In this document: positions 29,920 to 41,704 of the stretch, piece after piece | Layout: each line of letters opens with the position of its first letter | How positions within the stretch are numbered: position 1 is the stretch's first letter | Origin: Toxorhynchites rutilus septentrionalis | Taxonomy: Eukaryota > Arthropoda > Insecta > Diptera > Culicidae | Assembly (NCBI RefSeq): GCF_029784135.1 | Contig: NC_073746.1 | Span: 64,916,763-64,980,762, forward strand | Direction of reading: 5' to 3' | DNA length: 64,000 bases | Made by a program: the position numbers and the translations under genes | The notes under the pieces: model-generated | The model's input: the letters and a program-made list of their open reading frames with translations, nothing else | What the model was told of the DNA's origin: nothing | The model's database searches: none

Positions 29920-30111
29920 GGGGCACATTCGGACACTTTTTTTTCCTTGATTTTTAATATTTTTTATAAACTTTTAAAAAAATCCTGAATTCTTCCTGGT
30001 TGTCATTTGGACATCAATGTATCATATGGGCGTATTAGAGGTGTGCGTTGATGCGATTACGAATGGTTTATTCTAATTTTAGAAAATTGCCTTTTTGTCC
30101 GAATGTGCCCC
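29920..30111. mobile_element. MITE with 16-bp perfect terminal inverted repeats
   Basis: 192 bp bounded by GGGGCACATTCGGACA (29920-29935) and its exact complement (30096-30111). There is no ORF. The ends resemble those of the adjacent pogo-like element, so it may be mobilised by the same transposase. Confidence 0.8.
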
Positions 30112-30183
30112 ATGTGTGGTAGGGCAGTTACGGACAGTCGTGGGGCACTTTCGGACAACGAAAAAAAAATTAAAATTTTATGT

Positions 30184-30990
30184 TTATAAACATTTTCCAC
30201 CGTTTCCTCTTATTTCTAGCATATTCTGCATTTTTCTGTTTATCAGTATTTGTCTGAAAGGAAACTGCTTGCTATGAGAGTCAGTAAAAATTCGTGATTT
30301 TGCTTTCTTCCGTTTTCGAGTGGTGGTTTTCCGCAGTGAAATTTTTGGAAAAGATTCAACATTTTCCGGGGACAAAGTTGCCAAAGTATAATCTATCTGT
30401 GCTGTAGACGCAATGTTTTGCAGGATTGTTGTATTACCTGATGAGTCAGTTGCTACCTCCGCTCCAATAGGTGAAATCATTTGAGCATTCAAAATTCTTG
30501 TCCGAAAAAACCTTTCTTGAGAATGGATAGCAACCTGTCATTTTGAATCCAGCTAGGATATTACTCAGATTGAAAGAAGCATTATAAGCCGATGCAACTA
30601 TACCTGAAAGGTCGTGTATAGGAATAGTTTATCCACGATGATTGAGTAGCCAATCGTTCTGAGAAACTGAGAGCTTTTGCTCGAAAGGGTCCATAACTGA
30701 ATCATCCAGCTGTTGCGATTTGTGATATAAAGTGGAAAAGATACATGAATTGTGCAATTTTGTCTGCAATATTTTATTGTTTCCAAAGTGCAATGACTTT
30801 TTGAAATTGATTCGTTTACGTTGCTTTTTGCTACCTACCTCAAATGTTCCAGAACATTGAGAAACAGTTTTCCCGTTATGCAACCGTTAGTTGGGAAATT
30901 AGCAAATACAATGGAGCCAGTTGGACCACCTGTGAGCTAGAATCATGAAAACGTTCTATTCGAAACTAGTTCGATAGCTCTTTCCATCTC
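30184..30990 (-). pseudogene. Pogo/Tigger-type transposase remnant
   Basis: Frames of the minus strand show family landmarks in order: GGPTGSIVFANF...GCITGKLF, then QLDDSVMDPFEQKL with NDWLLNH, then IPIHDLSGIVA, then a Lys/Arg-rich C-terminal box (LSPENVESFPK...RKTTTRKRKKAK...IFTD). These are typical of the DDE domain and C-terminus of pogo/CENP-B-related transposases. Stops and frameshifts separate the pieces and the N-terminal DNA-binding part is not seen. It cannot encode a working enzyme. Confidence 0.75.
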
Positions 30991-31237
30991 ATCTTCGTTG
31001 ATGCTGGTTCTATAGGTTTTCTTTTTGCAGATTCGAACAAATCATAATTTTATCTAATAAATAAACTTTTATTTCCCCGTTGTATGCAGGTTTTTTTCAT
31101 TTCATAGTAGTTCCTAACTGAGGTGGCGTACTTAAATTTCTGAATCGTTCACAAAGGAATTAGGGAAATACTTACAACTTCAAGCTCAAAAGTTTCGAAA
31201 CGTGTCTGAAGAAGGGCACTGTGTGACCAGGAGATTT

Positions 31238-31390
31238 TTTTTTTGTCTGTATTATAGTGATTTTCAACTCATTTGGCTGGTTCGTCACTTTTTACTTCCA
31301 TTTTTGGAAGAATGTCGGGAGTGAGAATTGAACTCGTGACCTTTAGCGTGAGAGGCATAGATGTTACCACTACGCCAGATCGCCTCCACA
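31238..31390 (-). mobile_element. tRNA-derived SINE
   Basis: The minus strand begins with a tRNA-like head. It has an A-box-like TGGCGTAGTGGTAACATC and a B-box-like GGTCACGAGTTCAATTCTC. An unrelated body follows, ending in an A-run (plus-strand T at 31229-31246). It sits inside the pogo-like element. Not a functional tRNA gene, since the 3' half does not close an acceptor stem. Confidence 0.75.
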
Positions 31391-31519
31391 CGACCAGGAG
31401 ATGTCAAACAATATGACAGCTGTTGGTGGAAGGACTGTTAACTTACTTATATTTTTAATTTGTTTGAAAATTGTACCACTTAATTTTTATAAGCGTTGTC
31501 CGAAACTGTCCCCCTTTCC

Positions 31520-32420
31520 CCTACCCCATACATTGGAAGATGGTCACTTCTACAGAAAAAAGGTTTTTCTAACAACAACCTTTTCATGTTGCCTTTGATG
31601 AAATAACGACCTATCCTAATTTTGTTCAAAGTTAAGATAGTGATATAGGGTATTCGACAAAGTTTTAGAACTTTTTAAAATATGAACATTTGTTGAAGAC
31701 GTCAACTTTCTATCTTTCATAGTTTTCGGAATATTTGGAATTTTTGTGTGGAGACTCCTGATAAAATAATGTTTTACTCGTAACATTTTTGTGTGTAAAT
31801 TCTCGCTTTTGATATGTTGTTGGCATGTTTCTGATTACAAAAAAAGCTTGCATAACATGTAAATCGTGATAATTTATGCATTCAAAATGTCACGAGTTAA
31901 ACATTAAAATGATTACACCGAAACTTTTGCCTTTTCCCTTTCACTTCTTCTTTTCAGAATTAAAAAAAACATGTTTTGTAGAAAAATCAATTTTGGTTTT
32001 AAATTTTTCATTTCGATAGTTTTTTTTAATTTGTTTCATATTTTTTAATGTAAATATAAATAATTTCCTACATTTTATTGTTCAACTAAAGTTTTAGTAA
32101 TTTGTCTTATAATTTTTGAGTCAGATTTTTTTTTATTCTAAGTTTTTTCAACTTTTTTTAGAAAAATCTTAATCTAAAAATTATACGACCTACAAAATGT
32201 TGGTTAAAGAAAGAAATGTGGAAAATAATTTAGGTTTTGAAACAAATTTTTGAAAAAAAAATCCCTTAAAAAAATGTATTTTGAGAATCCAAAATATTTT
32301 TTTCTCGTTAACATGTTTTTTTTTAAATTCTGTAAAAATAGATACAAATAGCCTTTGTGTGTTATGACCAGTTCATTTTTTTTTTCGCTGTGTAATAGTG
32401 CGTTTAATGGATTGTAAAGA
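31520..32420. repeat. AT-rich interspersed repeat, inverted partner at 40140-40560
   Basis: CATTGGAAGATGG matches CATCGGAAGATGG at 40148. The stretch around 31620-31745 is the inverted counterpart of 40300-40415 (GATAGAAA, TTCATATTT, CTAAAACTTTGT). Beyond 32100 the sequence is low-complexity A/T without a gene. Confidence 0.5.
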
Positions 32421-32426
32421 AACATA

Positions 32427-33696
32427 TTAGGCTGTCAAAAAAGTCCTGCGGTATTTTTTTTGAATTTTCATTTGTTCATAAAATTAGTTACAATCATCTG
32501 TTTTAAGTCAAATATGCGCCGTTTTGTTCGATGACTTGTTCCCCACGAGATGCCAACTTCATAATATCCCTGTTATAGTAGCTCGCTTCCTTATTGGCAA
32601 AAATTTCGGATAGCCAATTTTCACAGGCCTCTTTTGTGGCTAACTTCTGACTACCTAGCTCGTTCGCCATGGACAAAAACAGGTGGTAGTCACTTGGTGC
32701 AAGGTCCGGACTATACGGCGGATGCAAAAGAACCTCCCATCCGAGCTCCCGGAGCTTCTGGCGCGTCACCAAAGAAGTGTGTGGCCTGGCGTTGTCCTGA
32801 TGGAAGACAATGCGGCCTCAGTTTATCAAAGATGGCCTCTTCTTCATGAGTGCTACCTTCAAGCGGTCCAGTTGTTGTCAGTACAGGTCCGAATTGAGCG
32901 TTTGGCCATAGGGAAGCAGCTCATAATAGATTATTCCTTGACAATCCCACCAAACACACAGCAGAACCTTCCTGGCCGTTAATGAGGGCTTCGCCACCGT
33001 CTGAGCCGCTCAAGCGGGCTTCGACCACGACCGTTTGCGCTTCACGTTGTCGTAAGTGACCCACTTTTCATCGCCAGTCATCATCCGCTTCAGAAACGGG
33101 TCGATTTTGTTGCGATTCAGCAGCGATTCACATGCGTCGATACGGTCAAAGATGTTTTTTTGCGTCAACGTGTGTGGCACCCATACATCGAGCTTCTTTG
33201 TGAATCCAAGCTTCTTCAAATGGTTAATAAAGGTTTGATGACTTATCCCCAGCTCTTGGCCGATGCTACGGCTGCTACTATGCCGGTCTTTCTCGGCTAA
33301 TTCAGCGATTTTGTCGCAATTTTCGACGACAGGCCTTCCGGAGCGTGGCGCATCTTCGACGACCTCTACACCAGAACGAAAACGTTGAAACCATCGTTGT
33401 GCGGTGGAAATGGAAACTGTATCGGGTCCATAAACTGTACAAATTTTATTGGCAGCTTGAGATGCATTTTTGCCTTTGTCATAGTAGTACTGTAAAATAT
33501 GTCGGATTTTCTCTTTATTTTGCTCCATATTTGCGACACTATAACTCACGAACGACTTAACCAAATAAAACACTGTCAAGGACTATATTATAGCGCGCAA
33601 AAATACCTTTCCAACAAGCTATAGTATGACTCAATACAATGAATACAACTAGAACTACGCGCTTACAACGACCGCAGGACTTTTTTGACAGCCTAA
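32427..33696 (-). mobile_element. Mariner transposon, 1270 bp, complete ends
   Basis: Perfect terminal inverted repeats of at least 26 bp begin TTAGGCTGTCAAAAAAGTCC at both ends and are flanked by TA (32425-32426 and 33697-33698). Length and target duplication are those of classic mariner elements. The transposase inside carries premature stops. Confidence 0.95.
32503..33528 (-). pseudogene. Mariner transposase (DD34D) with three in-frame stops
   Basis: 342 codons from MEQNKEKIRHIL to the stop, the normal mariner length. The N-terminal helix-turn-helix region and the catalytic triad are visible: TGDEKW, FHQDNARPH and SPDLAPSDYHLF, with 34 residues between the last two Asp. Style resembles the cecropia-like subfamily. 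Three in-frame TGA codons fall between the first and second catalytic Asp: after KRSWSKPA, after LNSDLY, and after KRPSLIN. No indel is evident, so decay is by point mutation only. Complete ends mean it could still be moved in trans. Confidence 0.92.
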
Positions 33697-33799
33697 TATA
33701 ATAGAAAATTGTGCTAATATTGATTCAAGCCCATTGGAGCCTCAAATGTCTAGTTAGGAAATGTTTATTGTAATAGGTTATAGTTCAATTCTTGACCGA

Positions 33800-36130
33800 T
33801 TATTTATGTTACATTGCTTTTTGAACATGTTTGTTTACGACTATGGCTAGTACCAATTACAACAATGCCTCTAACACAGATTTGTTTGCCAGGAATTGTA
33901 CTAAAATCGGCATTCATTCAAAATAAGCTTTCGATGTGCTGTTTGAATATGCAAAGTATGTGTGCCAGACAAATGGTAAAATTTGAAGAGTTTAGTCAAA
34001 TATTGAGTGTGTCTAGTGTAGATGTTGGTTGTATGTGTGAGACTTGGCTGAATGAATCGAGAAGTAATGATATAATAACAATTGATGGATATAACACTAT
34101 AAGAAGCGATAGAATTGGAAAAACAGGTGGTGGACTGATGATATATGTGAAAAAATGTTTCAAGTATAAACTTTTGGAATCTTCTTGCGTCGAAACACAT
34201 GGAAAACATACAGAATTCATTTTCATTGAATTATCTACCCTCAATGATATAATACTCATTGGATTGATATACAACCATCCTGATCTCGACGGCTCAGAAC
34301 TTATTCACGAAAAGCTTACTTCTTTTGAAACTATACATAATAACATACTATTAATTGGCAATTTTAACACAAATCTAATGAATTGAACCCCAAAAGCTGA
34401 ACGTTTTCATGCTACGCAAAAAAATGTTTCATCGCCTATACAGTCTATGACCAATTTCAGTGCCAATTATCACAATAGCTTTTGTTTCAGACTGGTGCAA
34501 ATAACCGAAATCATTAATGCTGTACACAAAGTTACATCGAATGCTGTAGGTCTCGACGATATCCCCATCAGTTTTATTAAAAGTATTTTACCTTTACTAC
34601 TAGAACCATTAGCTCACATTTTCAACAAAATTATTGACACGTGCATTTACCCCAAATTATGGAAAATGTCTAAAATAATTCCATTCCGAAAAAAGTCAAA
34701 TTTAGCTTCATTAGACAATTTGCGCCCTATTAGCATTTTGAACGCATTGTCCAAAGTTTTCGAAAGGTTGCTGAAAATCCAGATATGTTCCTATGTTCAC
34801 AATAATAATCTATTATCGCCCTTTCAGTCTGGCTATCGTTCCGGCCACAGTACTAAAACTGCAATGTTGAAAATTTGTGATGACATTGGTGTTATTTTAG
34901 ATAAAGGCAATAGGGTTGTATTAATTCTCTTAGATTTTTCTAAGGCAAACTGGAAAATACTTTCAATTTCAACAGAAGCGCAGTTTCTTTGGTCCATTTA
35001 TATTTGGTCAACCGTCAACAAGCAGTTTCTTGTAATCAGATATTATCCAGTTTTTTGCCAGTTTATTCTGGTGTTCCTCAGGGCTCTGTTCTAGGTCCAA
35101 TTCTCTTCAGTCTCTACATCAATGATTTGCCAAGTGTCATCAGGAACTCTTCCATACATTTATTTGCAGACGACGTACAATTATATTTCAATTGTAATAA
35201 TAGAAATATGAATGAAACTAGTGACATATTTAATGAAGACCTTGCTGTACAAGCAATAAGAAAGTGGTCATTTCAAAATTTATTGAAACTCAATGCTAAA
35301 AAAAACGCAAGCATTGTTTTTTCGACGTAATATGAATGAAAAATTTCCAAACATAAACATCGGCAACGAAACAATTAGCTTTGTAGATTCCGCATCAAGT
35401 TTAGGTTTTATTATACAAAGCGATTTTAATTGGGATAAGCACATACCGAGTCGATGTGGTAGAGTTTATTCTTGTCTTTGAACATTGCACTCAAAAAAAC
35501 ACGTTTTACATTATTCGACTAAACTCAAATTATTCAAAAGCTTCATATTGCCACATTTTATATCCTGTGATTTTTTAATTAGTTGCGCTGCAATCCGAGT
35601 TCAAGACAGACTGAGAGTTGCACTAAATTCTTGCGTAAGATTTATTTTCAATGTGGGTCGAATGGATTCTGTCTCACACTTACAACACTCACTCTTAGGA
35701 TATTCATTCCACAATTTCATTGCAGCTAGATCTTGTATATTATTACATAAAATGATTACAACAAGAACACCCGCATATCTATATAATAAAAATTGAAGCC
35801 ATTTCGTAGTACAAGAACTTGGCGGTTCGTGATACCCGCCCACAATTCGTCGCTCTATGGCAGAACATTCTTTGTGAGTGGTGTTGTTTTATGGAATTCA
35901 CTTCCCTGTAATTTCCAAAATCAAGAGTCATCATTCGTGTTCAGGAGGCAATGTATGGATTATTTCAATCGGTCGAGAAATAGTTAGTTTGTAGTATTAG
36001 AAGGATTGTTATTATTTTACAAATTACCAACGCACTTCATACCATACTTCATAACTTTATAGCACTAAAAAGACTGCAGTCTTACGCTATGAGAGTGAAT
36101 AAATAATAATAATAATAATAACAATAATAA
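33800..36130 (+). mobile_element. APE-type LINE (CR1/Jockey group), 5'-truncated, broken
   Basis: Contains an endonuclease part and an RT part in several frames, and ends with GTGAATAAATAATAATAAT, an (AAT)n tail at 36101-36130. The diverged RLE LINE F is inserted in that tail, and the rest of the AAT run resumes at 40093. Confidence 0.8.
33814..35987 (+). pseudogene. LINE endonuclease/reverse transcriptase remnant
   Basis: The first part (33814-34386) matches an APE endonuclease: LNMQSMCARQMVKFEEF, CETWLNE, GGGLMIYVKK and LIGNFNTNL where GDFN is expected. A stop and internal deletion follow. The RT then shows GLDDIPISFIK, LRPISILNALSKVFE, FQSGYRSGHSTKTAML and LILLDFSKA, then a gap and frame change, then SGVPQGSVLGPILF and FADDVQLY. 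The FDTV part of motif A is lost. The C-terminal segment continues in broken frames to ~35987. Not functional. Confidence 0.82.
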
Positions 36131-39100
36131 GCGTCTGTTCTCCATGTTAGGAGCGGCCCACAACAGCGTCTGTATTCCAGGTTAGGAACGGCTGAGATAC
36201 CGTCCTTCAGGCAGGTTGAGGACTCTAAGAAGCAACCTGTGCCAACCCGTGTTTTCCCGGGAAAAGGAAAACTACCAATAATGCAATTGAGAAATCGGAG
36301 AATTATAGTAATGCGATCGCCTGAGGAGGGCCCCCGGACTGGAGCTGGTCCTGGAACGGGCGTACATGCGAGCGGCCAGCGGCTAGAGGAATTGGTGCAA
36401 GAGCGGACCCCTAGTCATCGGGCTCAGCCCGTAAACCGAACGCTAAACAGAACCCGCAGCACAAGAAATCACAATGGCAATGCTCCACCTGCAAATGATG
36501 CTGCGATTGGACGACGTCAGTCGCTCACATTGACAGGCCGCCAACGGCAACGAATCATGTGGACGAGAGAGATGAATGAATTCGTGATTCGTTGCTATTA
36601 TGTCTGCACTAGATTGGAGACGGACATGTCCGGCAGACCAAGAATGCTGGAAATGTTCAACGAGCAGTTCCCACGATTTGCCGGCCAACTAGATCGGAAT
36701 AAGCTCTACACACGGAGACGAGCGATTTTGTCACACAACATGCTGTCCCCGGCTGAAATAGAGGCCATCAAGTTGGAAGTGCAACGAGAACTGCGTAGAG
36801 AGAGTGGAAGATCGAGCGATATGTCGAGAAGGAGCTCTGCTAGGCTGAGTGCATCGTTCGCTAGTGAAAGGCGCGAATCTATTGCACCACCACCGGATCC
36901 AGTGGATGAGCCTAGAGGACAAGAGCCGGCAGAGAATCAACAACGAGGTCAACTAAAGAACGAATTGGCTTTCCACATGGATGCAGCAGTGACCCAGTTT
37001 TACGGAACGGACCCCTTAACCCGACACAAGATTCCGAAGTTGCAGTATTCCCACCGACTAACGAGTGCCGTCCAAGTACTCGACCAGGAAGTTCTACCTG
37101 TGTACCTGGAAGTGGTAGAGAATCTAGAGGAGCTGCAATTTATCGTTTATTGTGGAACTGTAGCTGTTGTACGGACGTTAGGAATGCGCACCTTTCACCA
37201 AGACGATAGACAGAACCGCGTACTCTCCAAAAAACCGAAACCTGCTTGGATGAGACGCCTGAAAGGTCGTATCCAAACGCTCCGAGTAAAAATCGGTCGA
37301 CTAACGCAGTACAAGAGGGGAAGTCGATCGCGAAAGCTGATTCGTGGAGTTGCTGAAATTGTGAATCCGGCAGAGCTCTCTGATCTTAATGAAAACCGCA
37401 TCATTGAGATCCTCGACACCCATGTACAACGGTTGAGTGCTCTATCAAAAAGGTTAAGACGTTATACGGAATGTACGAAAAGGCATGCGGATAATCGTAT
37501 GTTCAGTATGAACGAAAGGGAGTTCTACAGCCGCATCAAAAAGAAACGCAATAATTACGATGGTGGTCTTCCTGAGATTGACGAAGTTACCCAGTTTTGG
37601 TCAGGCTTATGGGAGAACCCTATTCAACATCGAAGTAACAGGATGTGGCTGGATGTGGAGAAGAAGAGGAATATGGAAACGGACTTGAAGCAATGCCTGC
37701 CGTTATGGTAACCGCCCATGATATCAACGAAGCCATTCGATATTCCAGGAATTGGGCTGCGCCAGGACCAGATTTCGTGCACAATTTCTGGTACAAAAAG
37801 TTTTCTTCAACTCATGGGTGAATGGCAGAGTGCTTCAATAAGGTATTAGAAAATCCCCAAACAACACCGGAGCTCGTGACCAGGGAAATTACTCATCTGA
37901 TGCCAAAGGATCAAGACACAGCGAATGCGGCGAAGTACAGGCCAAAAACATGTCTAACGAGCCTGTACAAGCTACTTACATCGGTGATTAATAAAAAGAT
38001 ACAAAACCATTGCGATGTTAACGAAATATTACAGGAGAACAGAAAGGCTGTAAACAGAACACGCGGGGCTGCAAAGATCAAGTCGTTATCGATGCAGTCA
38101 TCGTCGGACAAGCAAGCCGAAACAGAAGGAACCTGAGTATGGCGTACATTGACTATAAAAAAGCATACGACTCAGTACCGCATACGTACCTGATAAAGGT
38201 ACTAAAAATGTACAAGATACATGATGGCGTCATCAGGTTTATGGAACACGCAATGGTAAACTGGAGCACCTCGCTTAGTATCACCGACGGAACAACTATG
38301 TTGAGATCCAGAACTCTCAATATTCGCAGGGGAATATTCCAAGGTGACACATTCAGTCCTTTGTGGTTTTGCCTTGCGATGAACCCCTTGAGCAGAGCAC
38401 TCAACCGAAGCAGCCATGGCTACCATATCAACAGAACAACGACAATAAACCATACCTTCTATATGGACGACTTGAAACTGTTTGCGGAATCAACAGAAGC
38501 GCTACATAGTCTTCTACAGTGTGTTAGCGACTTTAGTTCCGATGTGCGGATGGAACTCGGAATCGAAAAGTGTAAGGCAGTACAGCTCCACCGTGGACGA
38601 TTGGTGGAGACTGAAGGATTCCGCATTAACGAGAGTGAAGTGATTCAAGATTTGGTGGAAGGCGAATCCTATAAGTACCTGGGATCTCTGCAATTGAAAG
38701 GGATTTGTCACACAAAAATCAAGAAGGAACTCCAGGAACAATTCTTGATCAGAATCAACCAGGTTTTGAAAACAAACCTTTTCGGCGGCAAAACAATCAA
38801 AGCCGTCAATACGTTTGCCGTTCCTTTACTCACGTACAGTTTCGGGGTGCTGAAGTGGACGAAAAACGATTTAGAAACAATAGAAAGAGCAATGAGAGTG
38901 ACGTTCACAAAGCACCGTATGCACCATCCAAAGTCGTCCATAGAAAGATTCACCTTACCACGTGTTGAAGGAGGAAGAGGTGTCACTGACATTAGAGCGC
39001 TTTGCAGTTCCCAGATCCAGCAGTTGCGGAGTTACTTCGTGGAAAGTCAGACCCGTCACGATATCTATCGCGCTGTCTGTGAAACGGACCGTGGATTCAG

Positions 39101-40093
39101 TGCCCTGCATCTGGCGCAGGAGCAGTACGAACTTAGCTGCAATTTGCAGACCATAGAAGAAAAAATAACATCATGGAAGCAAAAGGAACTTCATGGGACA
39201 CACCCCCATCGTTTAGAGCAAGCGCATATCGACAAAGTATTATCGAACACGTGGCTGGTGCGAGGTGAACTCTTTTCTGAAACAGAAGGGTTTATGATAG
39301 CCATCCAGGACCGGATAATAGCGACTAAAAACTACCGAAAGTACATCTTGCACGAAAACGTTGTTGACTGTTGCAGAAAGTGCAATAAAGTAGGAGAGAC
39401 GATTGAACACGTCATAGCCGGCTGTGGAGCGCTAGCCGAATCAGCTTATCTCAATCGTTACAACTCGGTTGCCAAGATTGTTCATCAACAGCTAGCATCA
39501 AAACGCAACTTGGTAAATCAGTTGGTACCCTACTACAAGTATATTCCGGATCCGGTTTTGGAAAATAGCTGCTACAAGATGTACTGGGATCGCGAGATTC
39601 TTACGGATGTCCGAATACCAGCTAATCGCCCTGATATTGTGGTCTACGATAAAAATAAGAAAGAAGTGCTGATAATAGACATTGCAATACCGTTAGACCA
39701 CAATCTACAATCTACGTTTGCTGCCAAGATAACCAAGTATCACGACTTGGCAGAAGAACTAAAACAAATGTGGCATTTGAAAGGCATCCGTATTATACCA
39801 GTAGTGATCTCTGCTACTGGGTTAGTTCCACACTCTCTCACGCAGTCATTGGAGGAGCTGCAAGTAACAGAGCAGCTTGCGGTTATGCAGAAAGCGGTGA
39901 TTCTTGGAACGTGTAACATAGTGCGACGGTTCCTGAATCACCATAATTACAAACGATGATTGTGCAGACACTATTATAAAGAGAAAAAAAGAAGAAAAAA
40001 AAGATACCACAGAGCCTAATCCCCCTTTGGCATTTAAGAAGCCCGGGGGTAGGTGAATATTCCAGCTCAATGCTGAGAAGTGCCATAACTCTA
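36131..40093 (+). mobile_element. RLE-type LINE copy F (Dong-like), inserted in (AAT)n
   Basis: About 3.96 kb with AAT repeats on both sides (36101-36130 and 40093-40118). From family knowledge, Dong elements of the R4 clade insert specifically into TAA repeats, so this placement supports the assignment. The 5' UTR begins with two ~35-bp direct repeats (36131-36165 and 36166-36199) sharing GCGTCTGT and GTTAGGA(G/A)CGGC. The 3' UTR shares CCCCCTTTGGCATT and AAGCCCGGGGG with family A-E. Confidence 0.9.
36281..39959 (+). pseudogene. Dong-like LINE polyprotein, frameshifted
   Basis: Homologous over its length to the 1220-aa protein of copies A, C and D, but clearly diverged. Start MQLRNRRIIVMRSPEEG matches MELRSRR. 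The Myb-like region (IMWTREMNEFVIRCYY), RT (MAYIDYKKAYDS, GIFQGDTFSPLWF, FYMDDLKLF), knuckle (CRKCNKVGETIEHVIAGC) and nuclease (RPDIVVYD, IIDIAIP) are all recognisable. Lesions seen are a frameshift near 37680, a TGA at 37819-37821 and a frameshift near 38045-38110. The final 606-codon frame (38139-39959) is intact. An older, inactive copy. Confidence 0.9.
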
Positions 40094-40118
40094 AATAATA
40101 ATAATAATAATAATAATA

Positions 40119-40770
40119 GCCTTTACAATTTCCAACAAGTCTCCCATGCATCGGAAGATGGGCAACTTTACAGGGGAATAGTTTTTACGATTTACATGTT
40201 CTGTTTTTCTGTTTAGAAGCGTGTCAAGAACATGTTTCGAGCATTTAAACGCAAAAATGTAACGTTTCATTTCTTATTTATTTTTTTTATTTATATTCAG
40301 GAAACTATAAAAGATAGAAACGTCTTCGACAAAAGTTCATATTTCAAAGAGGTCTAAAACTTTGTTAAATACGCTACATCGCTATCTTGACTTTAAACAA
40401 AATTATTTTTGTATTTGAATTTGTTGTAATTTTTTCAAAGAAAACACAAAAAAGTTGTTGTTAGATAAACTTTTTCCCTTTGAACGTGTGAAAGTTTTGA
40501 ATTTTTTTTTGTAATTTTTGAATGAAAATTTAAACAATTTCCTACATTCCATCCTTTGACATTGACTTTAGAATTTGTAGGTATTATAGTTTTTGAGTCA
40601 TGAATTTTTGTTAAAAATTAGGAAACAATTGTTGGTCCTTTTCAAAAAGTAGTCTAATTCTTTTTTAAAGATTTAAAGTATGCAAAGTTCTTTAAATAAC
40701 CCATGTCTTTACACCCATAACGTTCCACTGCTATCTGAGATGGTGCTGCCAACTCCGCACGAGTTCGCCA
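40119..40770 (-). repeat. Interspersed AT-rich repeat, inverted relative to 29540-29890 and 31520-31745
   Basis: Contains the inverse of the TGAGATAGCAGTGAAAC core at about 40725-40745 and the GATAGAAACGTCTTCGAC segment near 40313. CTTTACAATTTCCAACAAG at its start also occurs at ~29896 just before the MITE. These fragments suggest one repeat family, broken and inverted by later insertions. Confidence 0.55.
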
Positions 40771-41700
40771 TATCTTTCTACACATTTGTCTAGAGAATAA
40801 GTGCCGAGCTTTAGATGCAAATTTCCACTTGAATTCGTTCCCTAGACCAGGCGTTCCAAAAGTACTGCATTTTCATTACAGTCGGTATGAAATAAAATCG
40901 AGACTCACTGTGTGCGCGCTACATTCGCATACAAGCGACAAAGCACGAATGAATAAAATAAACCTGTACTATAGCAGACGGTGCTTCGTCGAATTTGTCT
41001 GATTTGTCGGGCCCGATCGTAGTGAGCCAAACGTACTGTTAATTTTCCATTTTTTCGTGTCTGCTACTCCATTAATTCTGTCGCTGTAACAGTCGCTCAC
41101 GATGCGATGAATATCATCGGTTTACCCGAGTTACTGTCAAATTTGACTGTCGCAAGAAAAATGTCATGACCAAGAAATCGCGGTCGTAAAACAAGCCTTT
41201 ATTTTATGCGTTTGTGCTTTTTCACCAGTACGCTCTGGGATGTGGTTGTGAGCACAAGTTACGTATATACAGAGACAGCCGATTCAATTTTAGATCGGCT
41301 GTATCGAGAATGATGTACTGTTGGGATGGCCGAATCAAGATAGGTACACAAATGAGCAGCAATTCATAGGAGAAAAAAGCACGGATTCCTTAATGATTCT
41401 AGGCGAGAGTTTCTTTGTTAATATATTGATGACATCGGGAAATACTCAGTGTTGGGAATGTTTAGATTTATCCTCCAAGTAGGAAACTAATAATTGTGGT
41501 GACAGATTAATATATAACAATGCATTTTTGGCCTTATTTCGATCAAATCATTTTCAAATCGCCTCAATAAACACAAATGAAGCAAACTTTAAACGTTCGA
41601 AAACCGATGGATTTCAAACAGGCTCAGTACATTTTTTTAGAGGCGAACCAGCCCAGGAGGCTGAAAGTCTCTTCAATAAAGAATTAAAAAAAGGACATAT
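40771..41700. other. Intergenic, nothing recognised
   Basis: No coding frame, RNA gene or clear repeat can be supported. Confidence 0.5.
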
Positions 41701-41704
41701 TTTG

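Larger units (their letters stand above)
30142..31513 (-). mobile_element. Pogo-like DNA transposon, degraded
   Basis: The ends GGGGCACTTTCGGACAACG (30142-30160) and CGTTGTCCGAAACTGTCCCC (31494-31513) are imperfect inverted repeats. About 1.4 kb lies between, holding a decayed transposase on the minus strand and a later SINE insertion. The outermost limits may extend slightly to TAGGGCAG and CCCCTA. Confidence 0.7.

Noticed and set aside
30095..30277. 60-codon plus-strand ORF
   Set aside because: Lies on the inverted repeat ends of the MITE and pogo-like element.
31300..31390. Possible functional tRNA gene on the minus strand
   Set aside because: A- and B-box-like sequences exist but no complete cloverleaf or acceptor stem; it continues into a SINE body and A-tail.
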